DNA from: Aliiroseovarius sediminis
Lineage (GTDB): Bacteria; Pseudomonadota; Alphaproteobacteria; Rhodobacterales; Rhodobacteraceae
Direction: 5' to 3'
Length of the DNA: 64,000 nt
Assembly: GCF_022678485.1 (NCBI RefSeq)
Contig: NZ_JALBYP010000028.1
Coordinates: forward strand, 1 to 64,000
In this document: positions 36,633 through 46,560 of the stretch, piece after piece
Layout of the letters: the number at the start of each line of letters is the position of its first letter
Numbering within the stretch: the first letter of the stretch is position 1
Program-made: the position numbers and the translations under genes
Notes under the pieces: generated by a model
Told to the model about the DNA's origin: nothing
What the model saw: the letters and a program-made list of their open reading frames with translations, nothing else
The model's database searches: none

Positions 36633-37805
36633 TCACCGAGCTTTGGACAACAGACCACCGGGTTGGCGCATGATTCGCCCCTCAAGTTCCAAATTGACCA
36701 GTTCGGGCAGGATGTCGCCCGAGCCTGCGCCGGTCAGATCACCCAAATCGCGGATCAATTGATCCTCGGCCAGGGGGCTTGGACCCAATCGGGCAAGGAT
36801 CTGACTGTGCAGTTTCGATGTCTCGGTCAGAGTTCGGGTGTCGCGAGGGTTGGATACCTTTGCATCGGGAGCGGGGGCGGGGACAGTTTTCTGCGGCGCG
36901 CTGACTGCTGGGCCGATTGCTTCGATGACATCTTGTGCCCCGCGGACCAAGGCAGCGCCATCGCGGATCAGGAAATTGCAGCCCGATGCGCGCGCGTCAA
37001 AGGGGTGGCCGGGTACTGCTAGCACATCGCGACCTTGATCCAGTGCGTTGCGTGCGGTGATCAGCGACCCTGACTTGGCGGCAGCTTCGACCACGACGAC
37101 AGCGCGCGCCAGACCCGAGATCAAACGGTTGCGGCGTGGAAAGTGGCGAGCTTGCGGGGTCAGTCCGGGGGGCTGTTCGGACAGCCGCAGACCTTGCCGC
37201 GCGATCTGTTCCCCCAGAACGGTGTTGTCCTTGGGATAAATCACATCGACGCCGCCAGCCATGACGGCAACGGTCTTTCCGGCTTCAAGTGCAACCTCAT
37301 GGGCAACCGTGTCCACACCCCGCGCCAAGCCGGAGACGATGGTGAACCCAGCCTCGCCCAACTCGCGAGACAGCTTGCGCGCCATCCGCAACCCGATCGA
37401 AGATGCATTCCGTGCCCCAATCAGCGCCACCATCGGGCGGTGCAACAACGAGACATCGCCCATTGCCCAGAAAAACGGCGGCGGGTCGGGGATTTCGGAA
37501 AGAAGTTCAGGATAGTCGGGGGTCCCCCACGCCACCATCTTGGCCCCGGCGAAACGCGCGCGGCGTTGTTCGTCGCGGGCCACGTCTTCGGCGCAGGTGG
37601 TGTAATCCTTGACGCCAGCCGCGGCGGCCACATCCGGTAGCGCGCGAAGGGCTTCTTGCGCCGATCCGTGCTCGGCCAGCAAACGAAAGAACGTCGCAAC
37701 GCCCACCCGGCGCGAACGCAAGAGACGGATCCACGCCAGTTCATCTTCCTCAGACTGAGGGGAGGGGGTGGGGTGTATCAGGGAAGGTGACATTTCCAGG
37801 GGCAT
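36633..37805 (-). CDS. dprA: DNA-processing protein DprA
   Basis: 390 residues from ATG 37805, which has GAGACGG upstream; ATGs at 37844 and 37793 are alternatives. An N-terminal helical region (DELAWIRLLRSRRVGVATFF) is followed by a Rossmann core with VALIGARNASSIGLRMA, FTIVSGLARGVDTVAHE, TVAVMAGGVDVIYPKDN, FPRRNRLISGLA and VPGHPFDARASGCNFLI. A C-terminal winged helix lies at about 330-390. DprA loads RecA on incoming single-stranded DNA during transformation; in Rhodobacteraceae it may also serve gene transfer agent uptake. No other competence gene is nearby. Confidence 0.95.
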   Translation of the reverse strand: MPLEMSPSLIHPTPSPQSEEDELAWIRLLRSRRVGVATFFRLLAEHGSAQEALRALPDVAAAAGVKDYTTCAEDVARDEQRRARFAGAKMVAWGTPDYPELLSEIPDPPPFFWAMGDVSLLHRPMVALIGARNASSIGLRMARKLSRELGEAGFTIVSGLARGVDTVAHEVALEAGKTVAVMAGGVDVIYPKDNTVLGEQIARQGLRLSEQPPGLTPQARHFPRRNRLISGLARAVVVVEAAAKSGSLITARNALDQGRDVLAVPGHPFDARASGCNFLIRDGAALVRGAQDVIEAIGPAVSAPQKTVPAPAPDAKVSNPRDTRTLTETSKLHSQILARLGPSPLAEDQLIRDLGDLTGAGSGDILPELVNLELEGRIMRQPGGLLSKAR

Positions 37806-38014
37806 GATTGATTCCGTCTCTTGCAGGTCAAACATGTGATGCAAATGGTTAACGGGTGGTGAACACGCGTCAACCAGTCCACGAAAAAATCAAAACCCGC
37901 TCCAGTCACCGCCAAATGAGTCGAACTTGTGGAAAATAAATCAATAACTTACGCTCCTACCGCGATGCGCGCGGTCAGGTGGGGCGTGACAGGGCGCGTG
38001 CGCTGCTGCAAAGA

Positions 38015-39439
38015 TCAAGCGGCCGATCCCCCGACCGTAAGCCCGCCGATCAACAGCGACGGCTGGCCCACGCCCACAGGCACCGATTGCCCCGCCTTGC
38101 CGCAGGTGCCAATGCCGGGGTCCATCGCCATGTCGTTGCCGATGGCGCGGATCTGCTTCATCGCGGCGGGGCCGTCACCGATCAGGGTCGCGCCCTTGAC
38201 CGGCGCGCCCACCTTGCCGTCCTCAACGCGGTAAGCCTCGGTGCAGCTGAACACGAACTTGCCGTTGGTGATGTCGACTTGCCCGCCGCCGAAACCAACC
38301 GCGTAGATACCGTCTTTCAGCTCTCCCAGCACTTCTTCCGGTGTGGCTGTGCCGCTTTCCATGATCGTGTTGGTCATACGCGGCATCGGCGCATGGGCAT
38401 AGCTTTGCCGCCGACCATTGCCGGTCGGTGCGACACCCATCAGGCGGGCATTCTGACGGTCCTGCATATAGCCGACCAGCACACCATCCTCGATCAACAC
38501 CGCGCGTCCCGTGGGGGTGCCTTCGTCATCGACGGTCAGCGACCCGCGCCGGTCGGGGATTGTGCCGTCATCGACAACCGTGACACCCTTCGCGGCAACT
38601 TGCGTGCCAACAAGACCCGAGAAAGCAGACGTGCCCTTGCGGTTGAAATCGCCTTCAAGCCCGTGGCCCACGGCCTCGTGCAGCAAGATGCCGGGCCAGC
38701 CATTGCCAAGCACCACATCCATCATGCCTGCAGGTGCCGGGACCGCCTCAAGATTGACCAGAGCGATGCGCAACGCTTCGCTGGCTGAGGCCTGCCATGT
38801 CTCGGGGGCCATCAATCCGGTCAGCCCCACGCGCCCGCCACCGCCGGACGAGCCGCTTTCGCGCCGCCCATCCTGTTCCACGATGACCGAGACGTTCAGC
38901 CGTGCCATCGGGCGGGTGTCGGACACCAATGCTCCATCCGGGCGCAGGATGTGGACCTCTTGCAAACTGGCGGCGATGGTGGCGGACACCTGCACCACGC
39001 GCGGATCAAGGTCGCGGGTGAAGGCGTCGATGTCGCGCAGAACTTCGACCTTCAGGCCAAAACCGGCGTCTGCCATCGGGTCTGCGTCGGTATACAGCCG
39101 TTGGTTGGTGCGGGCGGGCGCGTCGGCCCATGTGCCGCCCCCATCCCCCACGGCCAGCCGGGCCGTGGCAGCAGCGCGCTGCAACGCAGCCTCGCTGATT
39201 TCCGAGGAATGGGCATAACCTGCGGTCTCGCCTTTTATGGCGCGCAGCCCGAAGCCTTCGGACGCATCATAGCTGGCGGTTCTGAGTCTTCCATCATCAA
39301 ACACCAGCGCCTCGGACCGCATGCGCTCCAGAAATAGTTCCCCGTCATCGGCACCGTCGATGACGCGGGCCAGAACCTTGCGGGCGCGGTCGGCATCCAG
39401 ATGGGTTTCAAACGGGCGAAACGGTGCGGTGTCGGTCAT
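38015..39439 (-). CDS. tldD: Metalloprotease TldD
   Basis: 474 residues. The zinc motif HEAVGHGLEGDFNRKG (HExxxH) marks the TldD subunit, which carries the active site of the TldD/TldE heterodimer that degrades unfolded peptides and matures some RiPPs. Other conserved parts are GFGLRAIKGETAGYAHSS, RRGSLTVDDEGTPT and GFGGGQVDITNGKF. tldE is not in the window. The next gene, ctaC, is divergent; the 207 bp between holds both promoters. Confidence 0.95.
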   Translation of the reverse strand: MTDTAPFRPFETHLDADRARKVLARVIDGADDGELFLERMRSEALVFDDGRLRTASYDASEGFGLRAIKGETAGYAHSSEISEAALQRAAATARLAVGDGGGTWADAPARTNQRLYTDADPMADAGFGLKVEVLRDIDAFTRDLDPRVVQVSATIAASLQEVHILRPDGALVSDTRPMARLNVSVIVEQDGRRESGSSGGGGRVGLTGLMAPETWQASASEALRIALVNLEAVPAPAGMMDVVLGNGWPGILLHEAVGHGLEGDFNRKGTSAFSGLVGTQVAAKGVTVVDDGTIPDRRGSLTVDDEGTPTGRAVLIEDGVLVGYMQDRQNARLMGVAPTGNGRRQSYAHAPMPRMTNTIMESGTATPEEVLGELKDGIYAVGFGGGQVDITNGKFVFSCTEAYRVEDGKVGAPVKGATLIGDGPAAMKQIRAIGNDMAMDPGIGTCGKAGQSVPVGVGQPSLLIGGLTVGGSAA

Positions 39440-39646
39440 TGGAGCCTCGAATTTTGCGTTTAGTGCGGGTTTTGTTGCTTAACCTGAGAAGGTTTTGCCT
39501 TGTTCCCAGCTTTGTAATATGGTTTCTCATCAAAGAGAAACAAGGATTCCCGCGCCAAAGCACGGGACAGGGATGAGCAAGCGATCGCGGCGACGGACCA
39601 CGGGTCTGCCCGCGCGTCGCGTCGCACAGGGAAGAGAAAGACGAAT

Positions 39647-40507
39647 ATGATGCGTGTCAGCAGCCTTTTTGCCACTGCAACCGCCATTCTGACCGCAGGT
39701 CAGGCAATGGCGCAGGACAAACTGAAAATTATTGGCGCGCCGGTCGATGGCTCGATGGGGTTCCAACCCTCGGCGACCAGTGTCGCGCAATCGACGCATT
39801 GGCTGGATGGCATGATCAACGTCATCATCTTCGGGATCACGATTTTTGTGACCTTGCTGTTGATCATCGTGATCGTGCGTTTCAATCGTCGCTCGAACCC
39901 CGAGCCTGCGACCTTCACCCACAACTCCACGATCGAGATCATCTGGACGTTGGTTCCCGTCGTCATTCTGGTCTTTATCGGCGCGTTCTCGCTGCCGGTT
40001 TTGTTTCAGCAACAGGTCATCCCCAAAGGGGACGTTGTGATCAAAGCGACCGGATATCAGTGGTATTGGGGCTATCAATATCCTGAGCATGAATTTGGTT
40101 TCGACAGTTTCCTGCTGGCCAAGGATGAGCTGGAGGAAGCCGGGTATAGCCAAAGCGAATACCTGTTGGCGACCGACACGGCGATGGTGGTGCCCACCGG
40201 CAAGAAAGTCGTGGTTCAGGTGACGGGGTCGGATGTGATCCACTCGTGGACTGTGCCCGCCTTCGGTGTGAAGCAGGACGCCGTGCCAGGTCGTCTGGCC
40301 GAGCTTTGGTTTGAAGTCGATGAAGGCATGGAAGGTGTCTATTTCGGCCAGTGCTCCGAGCTTTGCGGCAAGGATCACGCGTACATGCCGATCACAGTCA
40401 AAGCCGTCACTCAAGCCGAATACGACGCATGGTTGAAGGGCGCGGTCGAGGAATACGCGGGCAACCCGCAATCGCTGCCGACCGTGCAGGTCGCCAACGC
40501 CGAGTGA
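39647..40507 (+). CDS. ctaC: Cytochrome c oxidase subunit II
   Basis: 286 residues. Signal peptide (ends AMA), two TM helices (about 55-80 and 95-120), then the cupredoxin domain with the CuA ligands. These are the His of [20 protein letters not shown] with the Glu between, the following His of GKDHAYMPI and its Met. The aromatic [12 protein letters not shown] is the electron-entry patch. It receives electrons from cytochrome c and passes them to subunit I (not in this window). It starts the operon ctaC-ctaB-small ORF-ctaG-ctaE-SURF1. Confidence 0.97.
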   Translation: MMRVSSLFATATAILTAGQAMAQDKLKIIGAPVDGSMGFQPSATSVAQSTHWLDGMINVIIFGITIFVTLLLIIVIVRFNRRSNPEPATFTHNSTIEIIWTLVPVVILVFIGAFSLPVLFQQQVIPKGDVVIKATGYQWYWGYQYPEHEFGFDSFLLAKDELEEAGYSQSEYLLATDTAMVVPTGKKVVVQVTGSDVIHSWTVPAFGVKQDAVPGRLAELWFEVDEGMEGVYFGQCSELCGKDHAYMPITVKAVTQAEYDAWLKGAVEEYAGNPQSLPTVQVANAE

Positions 40508-40610
40508 ACAGACCGGGCGGCTGGGTGGATTGCCCGCGCCCCCGATCCGCCCACCGCCCCTTAGGGCCGTTTTTGCAAGCCAGAAATCCTAGCCAGACAC
40601 GTAGAAAAAC

Positions 40611-41552
40611 ATGAGCGACGCCAGTATCCAAACCACCACCGACACCCGCGACGCCGGATTTGGCGACTATTTTGCGCTGCTCAAACCGCGTGTGATGTCG
40701 TTGGTTGTGTTCACGGCCTTGGTCGGGTTGCTGGTTGCGCCTGTAGGTGTGAACCCCGTGGTCGGACTGGCCGCGATCCTGTTCATTGCCGTGGGCGGAG
40801 GAGCGTCAGGGGCGCTGAATATGTGGTGGGACGCCGACATCGATCGCAAGATGCGCCGCACGCAGTCGCGCCCTATTCCCGCCGGCAAAGTGACCGAAGG
40901 CGACGCCTTTGCCCTTGGTATGACCCTGTCGGTCATGGCGGTCGTGATGCTGGGCCTTGCGGCGAATATAGTTGCGGCGGCGCTGTTGGCCTTCACAATC
41001 TTCTTTTACGCGGTGGTCTATACGATCTGGCTGAAGCGCTGGACCCCGCACAATATTGTTATCGGCGGCGCGGCCGGGGCGTTTCCGCCCATGATCGGGT
41101 GGGCCGTGGCAACTGGCGGCGTTTCGATCGAAAGTATTTTGATGTTCGCGCTAACGTTTGCCTGGACCCCGCCGCATTTTTGGGCATTGGCACTGTTTAC
41201 CAAGGGCGATTACGCTAATGCTGGCGTGCCAATGCTGACCGTGACCCATGGGCGCAAGACGACGCGCGCACACATATTGGGCTATTCCTTGGTGTTGGCA
41301 GTTGTGGCGATTGCGCTTGGCGTCACTTCGATCGGCGGGCCGGTTTATATGGCGGTTGCGGTCGTGCTGAACGGGATGTTCATCAAGGGCGCATGGGATG
41401 TGTTCCGCCGCGATGATGCCGCTTCGGACGCCGACAAGCACAAAGCCGAGCGTGGGTTGTTCAAACTATCGCTGATCTATCTTTTCCTTCATTACGGCGC
41501 GCTTTTGGTCGAAGCATCGCTGAAACCGTTTGGTCTGGGGGGTTGGGGCTGA
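40611..41552 (+). CDS. ctaB: Protoheme IX farnesyltransferase (heme O synthase)
   Basis: 313 residues, seven to nine TM helices of the UbiA superfamily. The first Asp-rich motif is NMWWDADIDRKMRRTQSRPI (residues about 66-85), and the second loop is FTLAWTPPHFWALALF-like at about 180-195. It farnesylates heme B to heme O, the first step toward heme A of the oxidase. It sits 103 bp after ctaC, and its stop overlaps the start of the next small gene (TGATG). Confidence 0.96.
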   Translation: MSDASIQTTTDTRDAGFGDYFALLKPRVMSLVVFTALVGLLVAPVGVNPVVGLAAILFIAVGGGASGALNMWWDADIDRKMRRTQSRPIPAGKVTEGDAFALGMTLSVMAVVMLGLAANIVAAALLAFTIFFYAVVYTIWLKRWTPHNIVIGGAAGAFPPMIGWAVATGGVSIESILMFALTFAWTPPHFWALALFTKGDYANAGVPMLTVTHGRKTTRAHILGYSLVLAVVAIALGVTSIGGPVYMAVAVVLNGMFIKGAWDVFRRDDAASDADKHKAERGLFKLSLIYLFLHYGALLVEASLKPFGLGGWG

Positions 41553-41716
41553 TGGCGATCAAGGTCGATCATGAATTGCATAAACGTCGGCTCAGCCGGA
41601 ATGTCGGCGTCGGCATCGCGCTGATCTGCTTTGTCGGACTCGTCTATGGGCTGACGGTGGCCAAGGTCAGTGATATCTATACGCCCGAACCAGCAGCATC
41701 GGAGGCGAACCAATGA
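41552..41716 (+). CDS. Small single-TM protein of the oxidase operon (CoxF-like)
   Basis: 54 residues. A charged N-terminus (AIKVDHELHKRRLSRNVG) is followed by one TM helix (VGIALICFVGLVYGLTVAKV) and a short acidic tail. It overlaps ctaB (TGATG) and ctaG (ATGA), so it is translated between them. Small ORFs at this place are regular in Rhodobacterales oxidase operons and are thought to help assembly; the precise role is not known to me. It is too short for many automatic gene calls. Confidence 0.85.
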   Translation: MAIKVDHELHKRRLSRNVGVGIALICFVGLVYGLTVAKVSDIYTPEPAASEANQ

Positions 41717-42288
41717 ATCTGACGCGTCCACAGAAAACAGCCGCCCAGATGGTCGGCGTAGTGGTCCTGATGGGATCACTGTCGTGGGCGGCGGTGCCGT
41801 TTTATGACTGGTTCTGCCGGGTCACGGGGTTTGGTGGCGAAACCTCGGTCGCGGCGCGCGGATCGGACACGGTGCTGGACCAGACCGTTTTCGTGCGCTT
41901 CGACGCGTCGAAAGAACGCGGAATGGAGTGGGAATTCAAACCCGCGCAGCACGAAATGGAAGTGAAGTTGGGTGAAACAGGTCTGGCTTTTTATGAAGCC
42001 TATAACCCCACTGACCGCGTCATTGCAGGCACGGCCAGCTATAATGTCGCGCCGTTTTCGGCCGGTGGGTATTTCACGAAGATCGACTGCTTTTGCTTTG
42101 AACAGCAGGTGCTTCAACCGGGTGAGCGCGTGTCCATGCCTGTCACTTTCTATGTTGATCCGGAAATCCTTGATGACCGCGAGGCGAAATACCTCAAGGC
42201 CATCACGCTGTCTTACACATTCCACGAAACAGACCTGCCGGACGAGGTTACGCAGATCGCGCCAACCCCGGCTGCGGTGAAAAACTGA
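41713..42288 (+). CDS. ctaG: Cytochrome c oxidase copper-delivery protein CtaG/Cox11
   Basis: 191 residues. One N-terminal TM helix (about 14-34, [20 protein letters not shown]), then a short FCRVTGFGG segment with the first Cys and a periplasmic Ig-like domain. The copper motif CFCFEQQ, from the sequence [14 protein letters not shown], is intact. It inserts CuB into subunit I. Tightly coupled to the preceding small gene; ctaE follows after 31 bp. Confidence 0.97.
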   Translation: MNLTRPQKTAAQMVGVVVLMGSLSWAAVPFYDWFCRVTGFGGETSVAARGSDTVLDQTVFVRFDASKERGMEWEFKPAQHEMEVKLGETGLAFYEAYNPTDRVIAGTASYNVAPFSAGGYFTKIDCFCFEQQVLQPGERVSMPVTFYVDPEILDDREAKYLKAITLSYTFHETDLPDEVTQIAPTPAAVKN

Positions 42289-42319
42289 CGGTCAGAAGAA
42301 GAACAGGGACGATACGCAA

Positions 42320-43120
42320 ATGGCACAAGCAAAGAACCACGACTATCATATTCTGCCCCCCTCGATTAATCCGCTTCTTGGGGCTGTGGCAGGCTTTATC
42401 ATGTTGTTTGGGGCAGTTCAGTGGATGGCCAACGGTCTGCCCTGGATCTTTTTCCTGGGTGTCGCAGGTGTTTTCTACGTGATGTATGCGTGGTGGTCCG
42501 ATGTGGTCCATGAAGGCGAAACTGGCGATCACACCTCAGTCGTGAAAATCGGCCTGCGTTATGGCATCATCTTGTTCATTATGTCCGAGGTGATGTTCTT
42601 CGTCGCTTGGTTCTGGAGCTTCTTCAAACACGCGCTTTATCCCATGACGGAAGGGTCGCCCGCCATCGACGGCGTCTGGCCACCCGCGGGGATCGAAACT
42701 TTTGACCCGTGGCATCTGCCCCTCATCAATACGTTGATCCTGCTTTTGTCGGGTGCGGCTGTCACGTGGGCTCACCACGCGATCGCGCACGAAAACAATC
42801 GTAAGGATTTGGTCACCGGGCTGGCGCTGGCTGTGCTGCTAGGTGCGATTTTCACGGTGTTTCAAGCCTATGAATATAGCCACGCCTCGTTCGATTTCGC
42901 AGGCAATATTTATGGCGTGAACTTCTTCATGGCGACAGGGTTTCACGGCTTTCACGTGATCGTCGGGACCATATTCCTGTTCGTCTGCCTGATACGCGCA
43001 ATGCAGGGCCACTTTACCCCCGAAAGCCATGTCGGGTTCGAGGCAGCGGCTTGGTATTGGCACTTCGTTGATGTTGTGTGGCTGTTCTTGTTCGCTGCGA
43101 TCTACGTTTGGGGCAGTTGA
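42320..43120 (+). CDS. ctaE: Cytochrome c oxidase subunit III
   Basis: 266 residues with seven TM helices. Conserved signatures are [19 protein letters not shown] at the N-terminus, [34 protein letters not shown], and [20 protein letters not shown] at the end. The residues Glu and His in this family bind lipid and stabilise proton uptake. Fifth gene of the oxidase cluster; a SURF1 gene follows after 85 bp. Confidence 0.97.
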   Translation: MAQAKNHDYHILPPSINPLLGAVAGFIMLFGAVQWMANGLPWIFFLGVAGVFYVMYAWWSDVVHEGETGDHTSVVKIGLRYGIILFIMSEVMFFVAWFWSFFKHALYPMTEGSPAIDGVWPPAGIETFDPWHLPLINTLILLLSGAAVTWAHHAIAHENNRKDLVTGLALAVLLGAIFTVFQAYEYSHASFDFAGNIYGVNFFMATGFHGFHVIVGTIFLFVCLIRAMQGHFTPESHVGFEAAAWYWHFVDVVWLFLFAAIYVWGS

Positions 43121-43205
43121 ACCTGACCGGAAAATGGTTCTAATCAGGGGCGCGGGGGAAACCTTTGCGTCCCTTTCTTGTCTATCGCCCCGCCGGAACA
43201 CCAGC

Positions 43206-43904
43206 ATGCCCCTTCGCTTGATCCTGACTGCCACCTTCAGCGTTGCCGTTCTTGCGGTGTTCATCGGTCTGGGTGTATGGCAACTGGACCGCTTGCAGTG
43301 GAAACAGGACGTGCTGGCCAAGATTGACCGCCGTATCGCCGCCCCGCCCGTTGTATTGCCCGACCAGCCTGACCCGCAGCGCGATCAATACCTGCCCGTC
43401 AAGCTCGCGGGCAGGATAGGGGCAGAGAAGCTCAGGGTCCTGGTCAGCAGCCGGGACGCGGGCGCGGGATATCGCCTGATCTCGCCCCTTGTGATGGTGG
43501 ACGGCGCGGTGCTTGTTGATCGCGGTTTCATCCCGGTCGCTGCCCCGCTGCCCGCTGCGCCGCCGGTCGATGTGACGGTGTTGGGCAACCTGCACTGGCC
43601 TGATGATCGCAACAGCGCGACCCCGGACAATCAACCGGCAGATAATATGTGGTTTGCCCGCGACATCGATCAGATGGCAGATGCATTGGGGACGCGCCCT
43701 GTTCTGATCACTGCCCGCCAGATCACGCCGTCTGACCCCACGATCACCCCTATGCCGGTGACCAGCGCTGGCATCCCCAATGACCATCTTGAATACGCGA
43801 TGACGTGGTTTTTGCTGGCCGCCACATGGGTGGTGATGACAGTCTTTGCGCTTTGGCGTATGAAGCGGCGAACACGTGACACTCGCACCCCAAGGAACGA
43901 CTGA
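43206..43904 (+). CDS. SURF1 family oxidase assembly protein
   Basis: 232 residues from the ATG at 43206; the frame extension to 43029 overlaps ctaE. There are two terminal TM helices (LILTATFSVAVLAVFIGLGV and TWFLLAATWVVMTVFALW) around a periplasmic domain, the SURF1 layout. Signatures are GLGVWQLDRLQWK, GYRLISPLVMVDGAVLVDRGF and NDHLEYAMTWF. The protein helps place heme a3 into subunit I. It is two bases from thrC, so transcription probably continues. Confidence 0.93.
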   Translation: MPLRLILTATFSVAVLAVFIGLGVWQLDRLQWKQDVLAKIDRRIAAPPVVLPDQPDPQRDQYLPVKLAGRIGAEKLRVLVSSRDAGAGYRLISPLVMVDGAVLVDRGFIPVAAPLPAAPPVDVTVLGNLHWPDDRNSATPDNQPADNMWFARDIDQMADALGTRPVLITARQITPSDPTITPMPVTSAGIPNDHLEYAMTWFLLAATWVVMTVFALWRMKRRTRDTRTPRND

Positions 43905-43905
43905 A

Positions 43906-45291
43906 ATGCGCTATATCTCTACCCGTGGTGACGCCCCGGTGCTGAGCTTTGAAGATGCTATGCTGACGGGGCTGGCCCGCGACGGCGGCCTTTACGTGCC
44001 GGAAACCGTGCCAACCATGAGCGCTGGCGACATCGCGGCCCTGGCCGCGCTGCCCTATGAGGAAGTCGCCTTCCGCGTGATGCGCCCCTTCGTGGGCGAC
44101 ACGTTTACGGACGAGGAATTCGCCGAGATCATTGCCAAGGCCTATGCGGGGTTCAATCACGACGCGCGCGCTCCACTGGTGCAACTGGGGCCGAACCACT
44201 TTCTGCTGGAACTGTTCCACGGCCCCACGCTGGCGTTCAAAGACTTCGCGATGCAGCTGATCGGTCAGCTTTTCCAAGTGGCACTGAGTCGTCGGGGCGA
44301 GAAAGTGACAATCGTGGGCGCGACCTCGGGCGATACCGGGTCGGCGGCCATTGAAGCGTTCAAAGGGCTGGATGCGGTCGATGTGTTCATCCTGTTCCCA
44401 CATGGCCGGGTGTCCGATGTGCAGCGCCGCCAGATGACCACGCCGACCGAGGCAAATGTGCACGCGCTGGCGATGGACGGAGATTTCGACGATTGCCAAG
44501 CTCGCCTGAAAGACATGTTCAACGATTTCGAATTTCGCGACGCGGTTAAACTGGCAGGCGTGAACTCAATCAACTGGGCGCGGGTGCTGGCGCAGGTCGT
44601 GTATTATTTCACGTCGGCGGTTGCCCTGGGCGCGCCGCACCGCAAGGTCAGCTTCACCGTGCCCACCGGCAATTTCGGTGACATATTCGCGGGCTACATC
44701 GCCAAGAAGATGGGGCTGCCGATTGACCAACTGGTGATCGCGACGAACCAAAACGACATTTTGCATCGCACGATGGAAACGGGTGCCTACACCAAGGCTG
44801 GGGTCACGCCCTCGATCAGCCCGTCGATGGACATTCAGGTCTCGTCGAATTTCGAGCGTGTGCTGTTTGACGCCTATGGGCGCGACGGCAAGGTGGTCGC
44901 GGATCAGATGGCCGACCTTTCAAACGGTGGGTTCAAGATCAGCCAAGGCGCGATGGAGTTCCTGCGCGAAACCTTCCAAAGCGGCCGTGCGTCCGAGAAT
45001 GACACCATGGCGCAGATCAAATCCTCGTTCGCCCGTACCGGCGAAGTGCTGTGCCCCCATTCCGCAGTCGGCGTGAAGGTCGCGAATGAGCATCTGGGCG
45101 ACAGTCCGATGATCACGCTGGCCACGGCCCACCCCGCGAAATTCCCCGCAGCGGTGAAAGATGCCTGCGGGCAGGACGCCCCTTTGCCTGCGCATATGTC
45201 TGGGCTGTTTGACCGCGACGAGCGCATGACGCGGGTGGCCAATGATCTGGGCGCGCTGGAAGCGTTGATCCGCGAACGGACAGGACGGTAA
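43906..45291 (+). CDS. thrC: Threonine synthase
   Basis: 461 residues from the ATG at 43906 (CAAGGA upstream). PLP-binding Lys112 in FHGPTLAFKDFAMQ. Phosphate loop TIVGATSGDTGSAAIEAF. N-terminal RYISTRGDAPVLSFEDA is typical of the larger bacterial form. It converts O-phosphohomoserine to threonine. It directly follows SURF1 and is followed six bases later by the M16 peptidase, an arrangement conserved in Rhodobacterales. lysC of the same aspartate pathway lies 12 kb away. Confidence 0.96.
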   Translation: MRYISTRGDAPVLSFEDAMLTGLARDGGLYVPETVPTMSAGDIAALAALPYEEVAFRVMRPFVGDTFTDEEFAEIIAKAYAGFNHDARAPLVQLGPNHFLLELFHGPTLAFKDFAMQLIGQLFQVALSRRGEKVTIVGATSGDTGSAAIEAFKGLDAVDVFILFPHGRVSDVQRRQMTTPTEANVHALAMDGDFDDCQARLKDMFNDFEFRDAVKLAGVNSINWARVLAQVVYYFTSAVALGAPHRKVSFTVPTGNFGDIFAGYIAKKMGLPIDQLVIATNQNDILHRTMETGAYTKAGVTPSISPSMDIQVSSNFERVLFDAYGRDGKVVADQMADLSNGGFKISQGAMEFLRETFQSGRASENDTMAQIKSSFARTGEVLCPHSAVGVKVANEHLGDSPMITLATAHPAKFPAAVKDACGQDAPLPAHMSGLFDRDERMTRVANDLGALEALIRERTGR

Positions 45292-45297
45292 GACTAT

Positions 45298-46560
45298 ATG
45301 AACGTGAAACTGGACAGACTGCCAAATGGCGTGCGCGTGGTGACCGAAGCGATGCCGGGGTTGGAAAGCGCCTCGATCGGGGTGTGGGTCACGGCGGGTG
45401 GGCGGCACGAAACCCCCGCCCAGAACGGTATCGCACATTTTCTTGAGCATATGGCGTTCAAAGGTACCAAGAAACGCTCCGCGCTTGAGATTGCCGAAGC
45501 CATCGAGGATGTGGGCGGCTATATCAACGCCTATACCTCGCGCGAGGTGACAGCTTATTACGTGCGCGTTCTGAAGGACGATGTGGCGCTGGCGCTTGAT
45601 GTCATCTCGGACATTGTGTTGAACCCGGTCTTTGACGAGAACGAGATCGAGGTTGAGCGCGGCGTGATCCTTCAGGAAATAGGGCAGGCACTGGATACGC
45701 CCGACGACGTGGTGTTTGACTGGCTGCAAGAAGTTGCCTTCCCCGATCAACCCATGGGGCGCACCATTCTTGGCCCGGCTGAACGGGTGCAGTCTTTTGG
45801 CCGCGCCGACCTGTCATCTTTCGTCGATCAGCATTACGGCCCCGACCAGTTGATTCTATCTGCCGCAGGGGCGGTGGATCACGACCAAATCCTGCGTCTG
45901 GCCGAGGCTGCGTTTGGGCATCTGACCCCTGCTAAACCGCGCGTGATCGACGGCGCACGCTGGGCCAGTGGCGCGCGGATCGAACAGCGTCCCGGGCTTG
46001 AACAGGTGCATTTCACCCTTGGCCTTCCCGCCCCCAGCTATCGCGACGATGCGTTCTATGCGGCCCAGCTTTACAGCTCGGCTTTGGGTGGGGGTATGTC
46101 GTCGCGCCTATTTCAGGAAGTGCGCGAAAAGCGCGGGCTGTGCTATTCGATCTTCTCGCAGCTTGGCGCCTATGACGACACGGGGATGATGACGATCTAT
46201 GCGGGCACCTCGGGCGAGGATATAGCTGACCTATCTACGCTATGCATCGATGAGATGAAGCGCGCTGCCAGCGACATGTCAGATCGTGAATTGGAACGGG
46301 CACGCGTTCAAATGAAGGCGGGTCTTCTGATGGGGCTGGAAAGCCCATCGTCGCGGGCCGAACGCATGGCCCGACTGGTTGCGATCTGGAATCGCGTGCC
46401 GCCCGTCTCTGAGACCGTCGAAAAGATCGACGCCGTGACGCTGGACGAATTGCGTGATTTTGGCACCGGGCTGATTGCCGGGGATATTGCAATGGCGGTC
46501 TATGGCCCGGCGGAGAAAGCGCTGAGCCTTGAGGCGTTGAACGACAGGCGGGCTGCATGA
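45298..46560 (+). CDS. M16 family zinc peptidase (processing-peptidase beta-like)
   Basis: 420 residues. The inverted zinc motif HFLEH (His47, Glu50, His51, from GIAHFLEHMAFKGT) is followed by the Glu of EVERGVILQEI about 75 residues on. The Gly-rich YSSALGGGMSSRLFQEVREK loop is present in the second half-domain. It has no signal peptide, so it acts in the cytosol. It closely resembles the mitochondrial processing peptidase beta subunit and PqqF-like enzymes; the natural substrate is not known. It is coupled to the GNAT gene by ATGA. Confidence 0.94.
   Translation: MNVKLDRLPNGVRVVTEAMPGLESASIGVWVTAGGRHETPAQNGIAHFLEHMAFKGTKKRSALEIAEAIEDVGGYINAYTSREVTAYYVRVLKDDVALALDVISDIVLNPVFDENEIEVERGVILQEIGQALDTPDDVVFDWLQEVAFPDQPMGRTILGPAERVQSFGRADLSSFVDQHYGPDQLILSAAGAVDHDQILRLAEAAFGHLTPAKPRVIDGARWASGARIEQRPGLEQVHFTLGLPAPSYRDDAFYAAQLYSSALGGGMSSRLFQEVREKRGLCYSIFSQLGAYDDTGMMTIYAGTSGEDIADLSTLCIDEMKRAASDMSDRELERARVQMKAGLLMGLESPSSRAERMARLVAIWNRVPPVSETVEKIDAVTLDELRDFGTGLIAGDIAMAVYGPAEKALSLEALNDRRAA

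Noticed and set aside
39530-40471. 313-codon open frame on the minus strand
   Set aside because: Antisense to ctaC, which has a complete CuA site.
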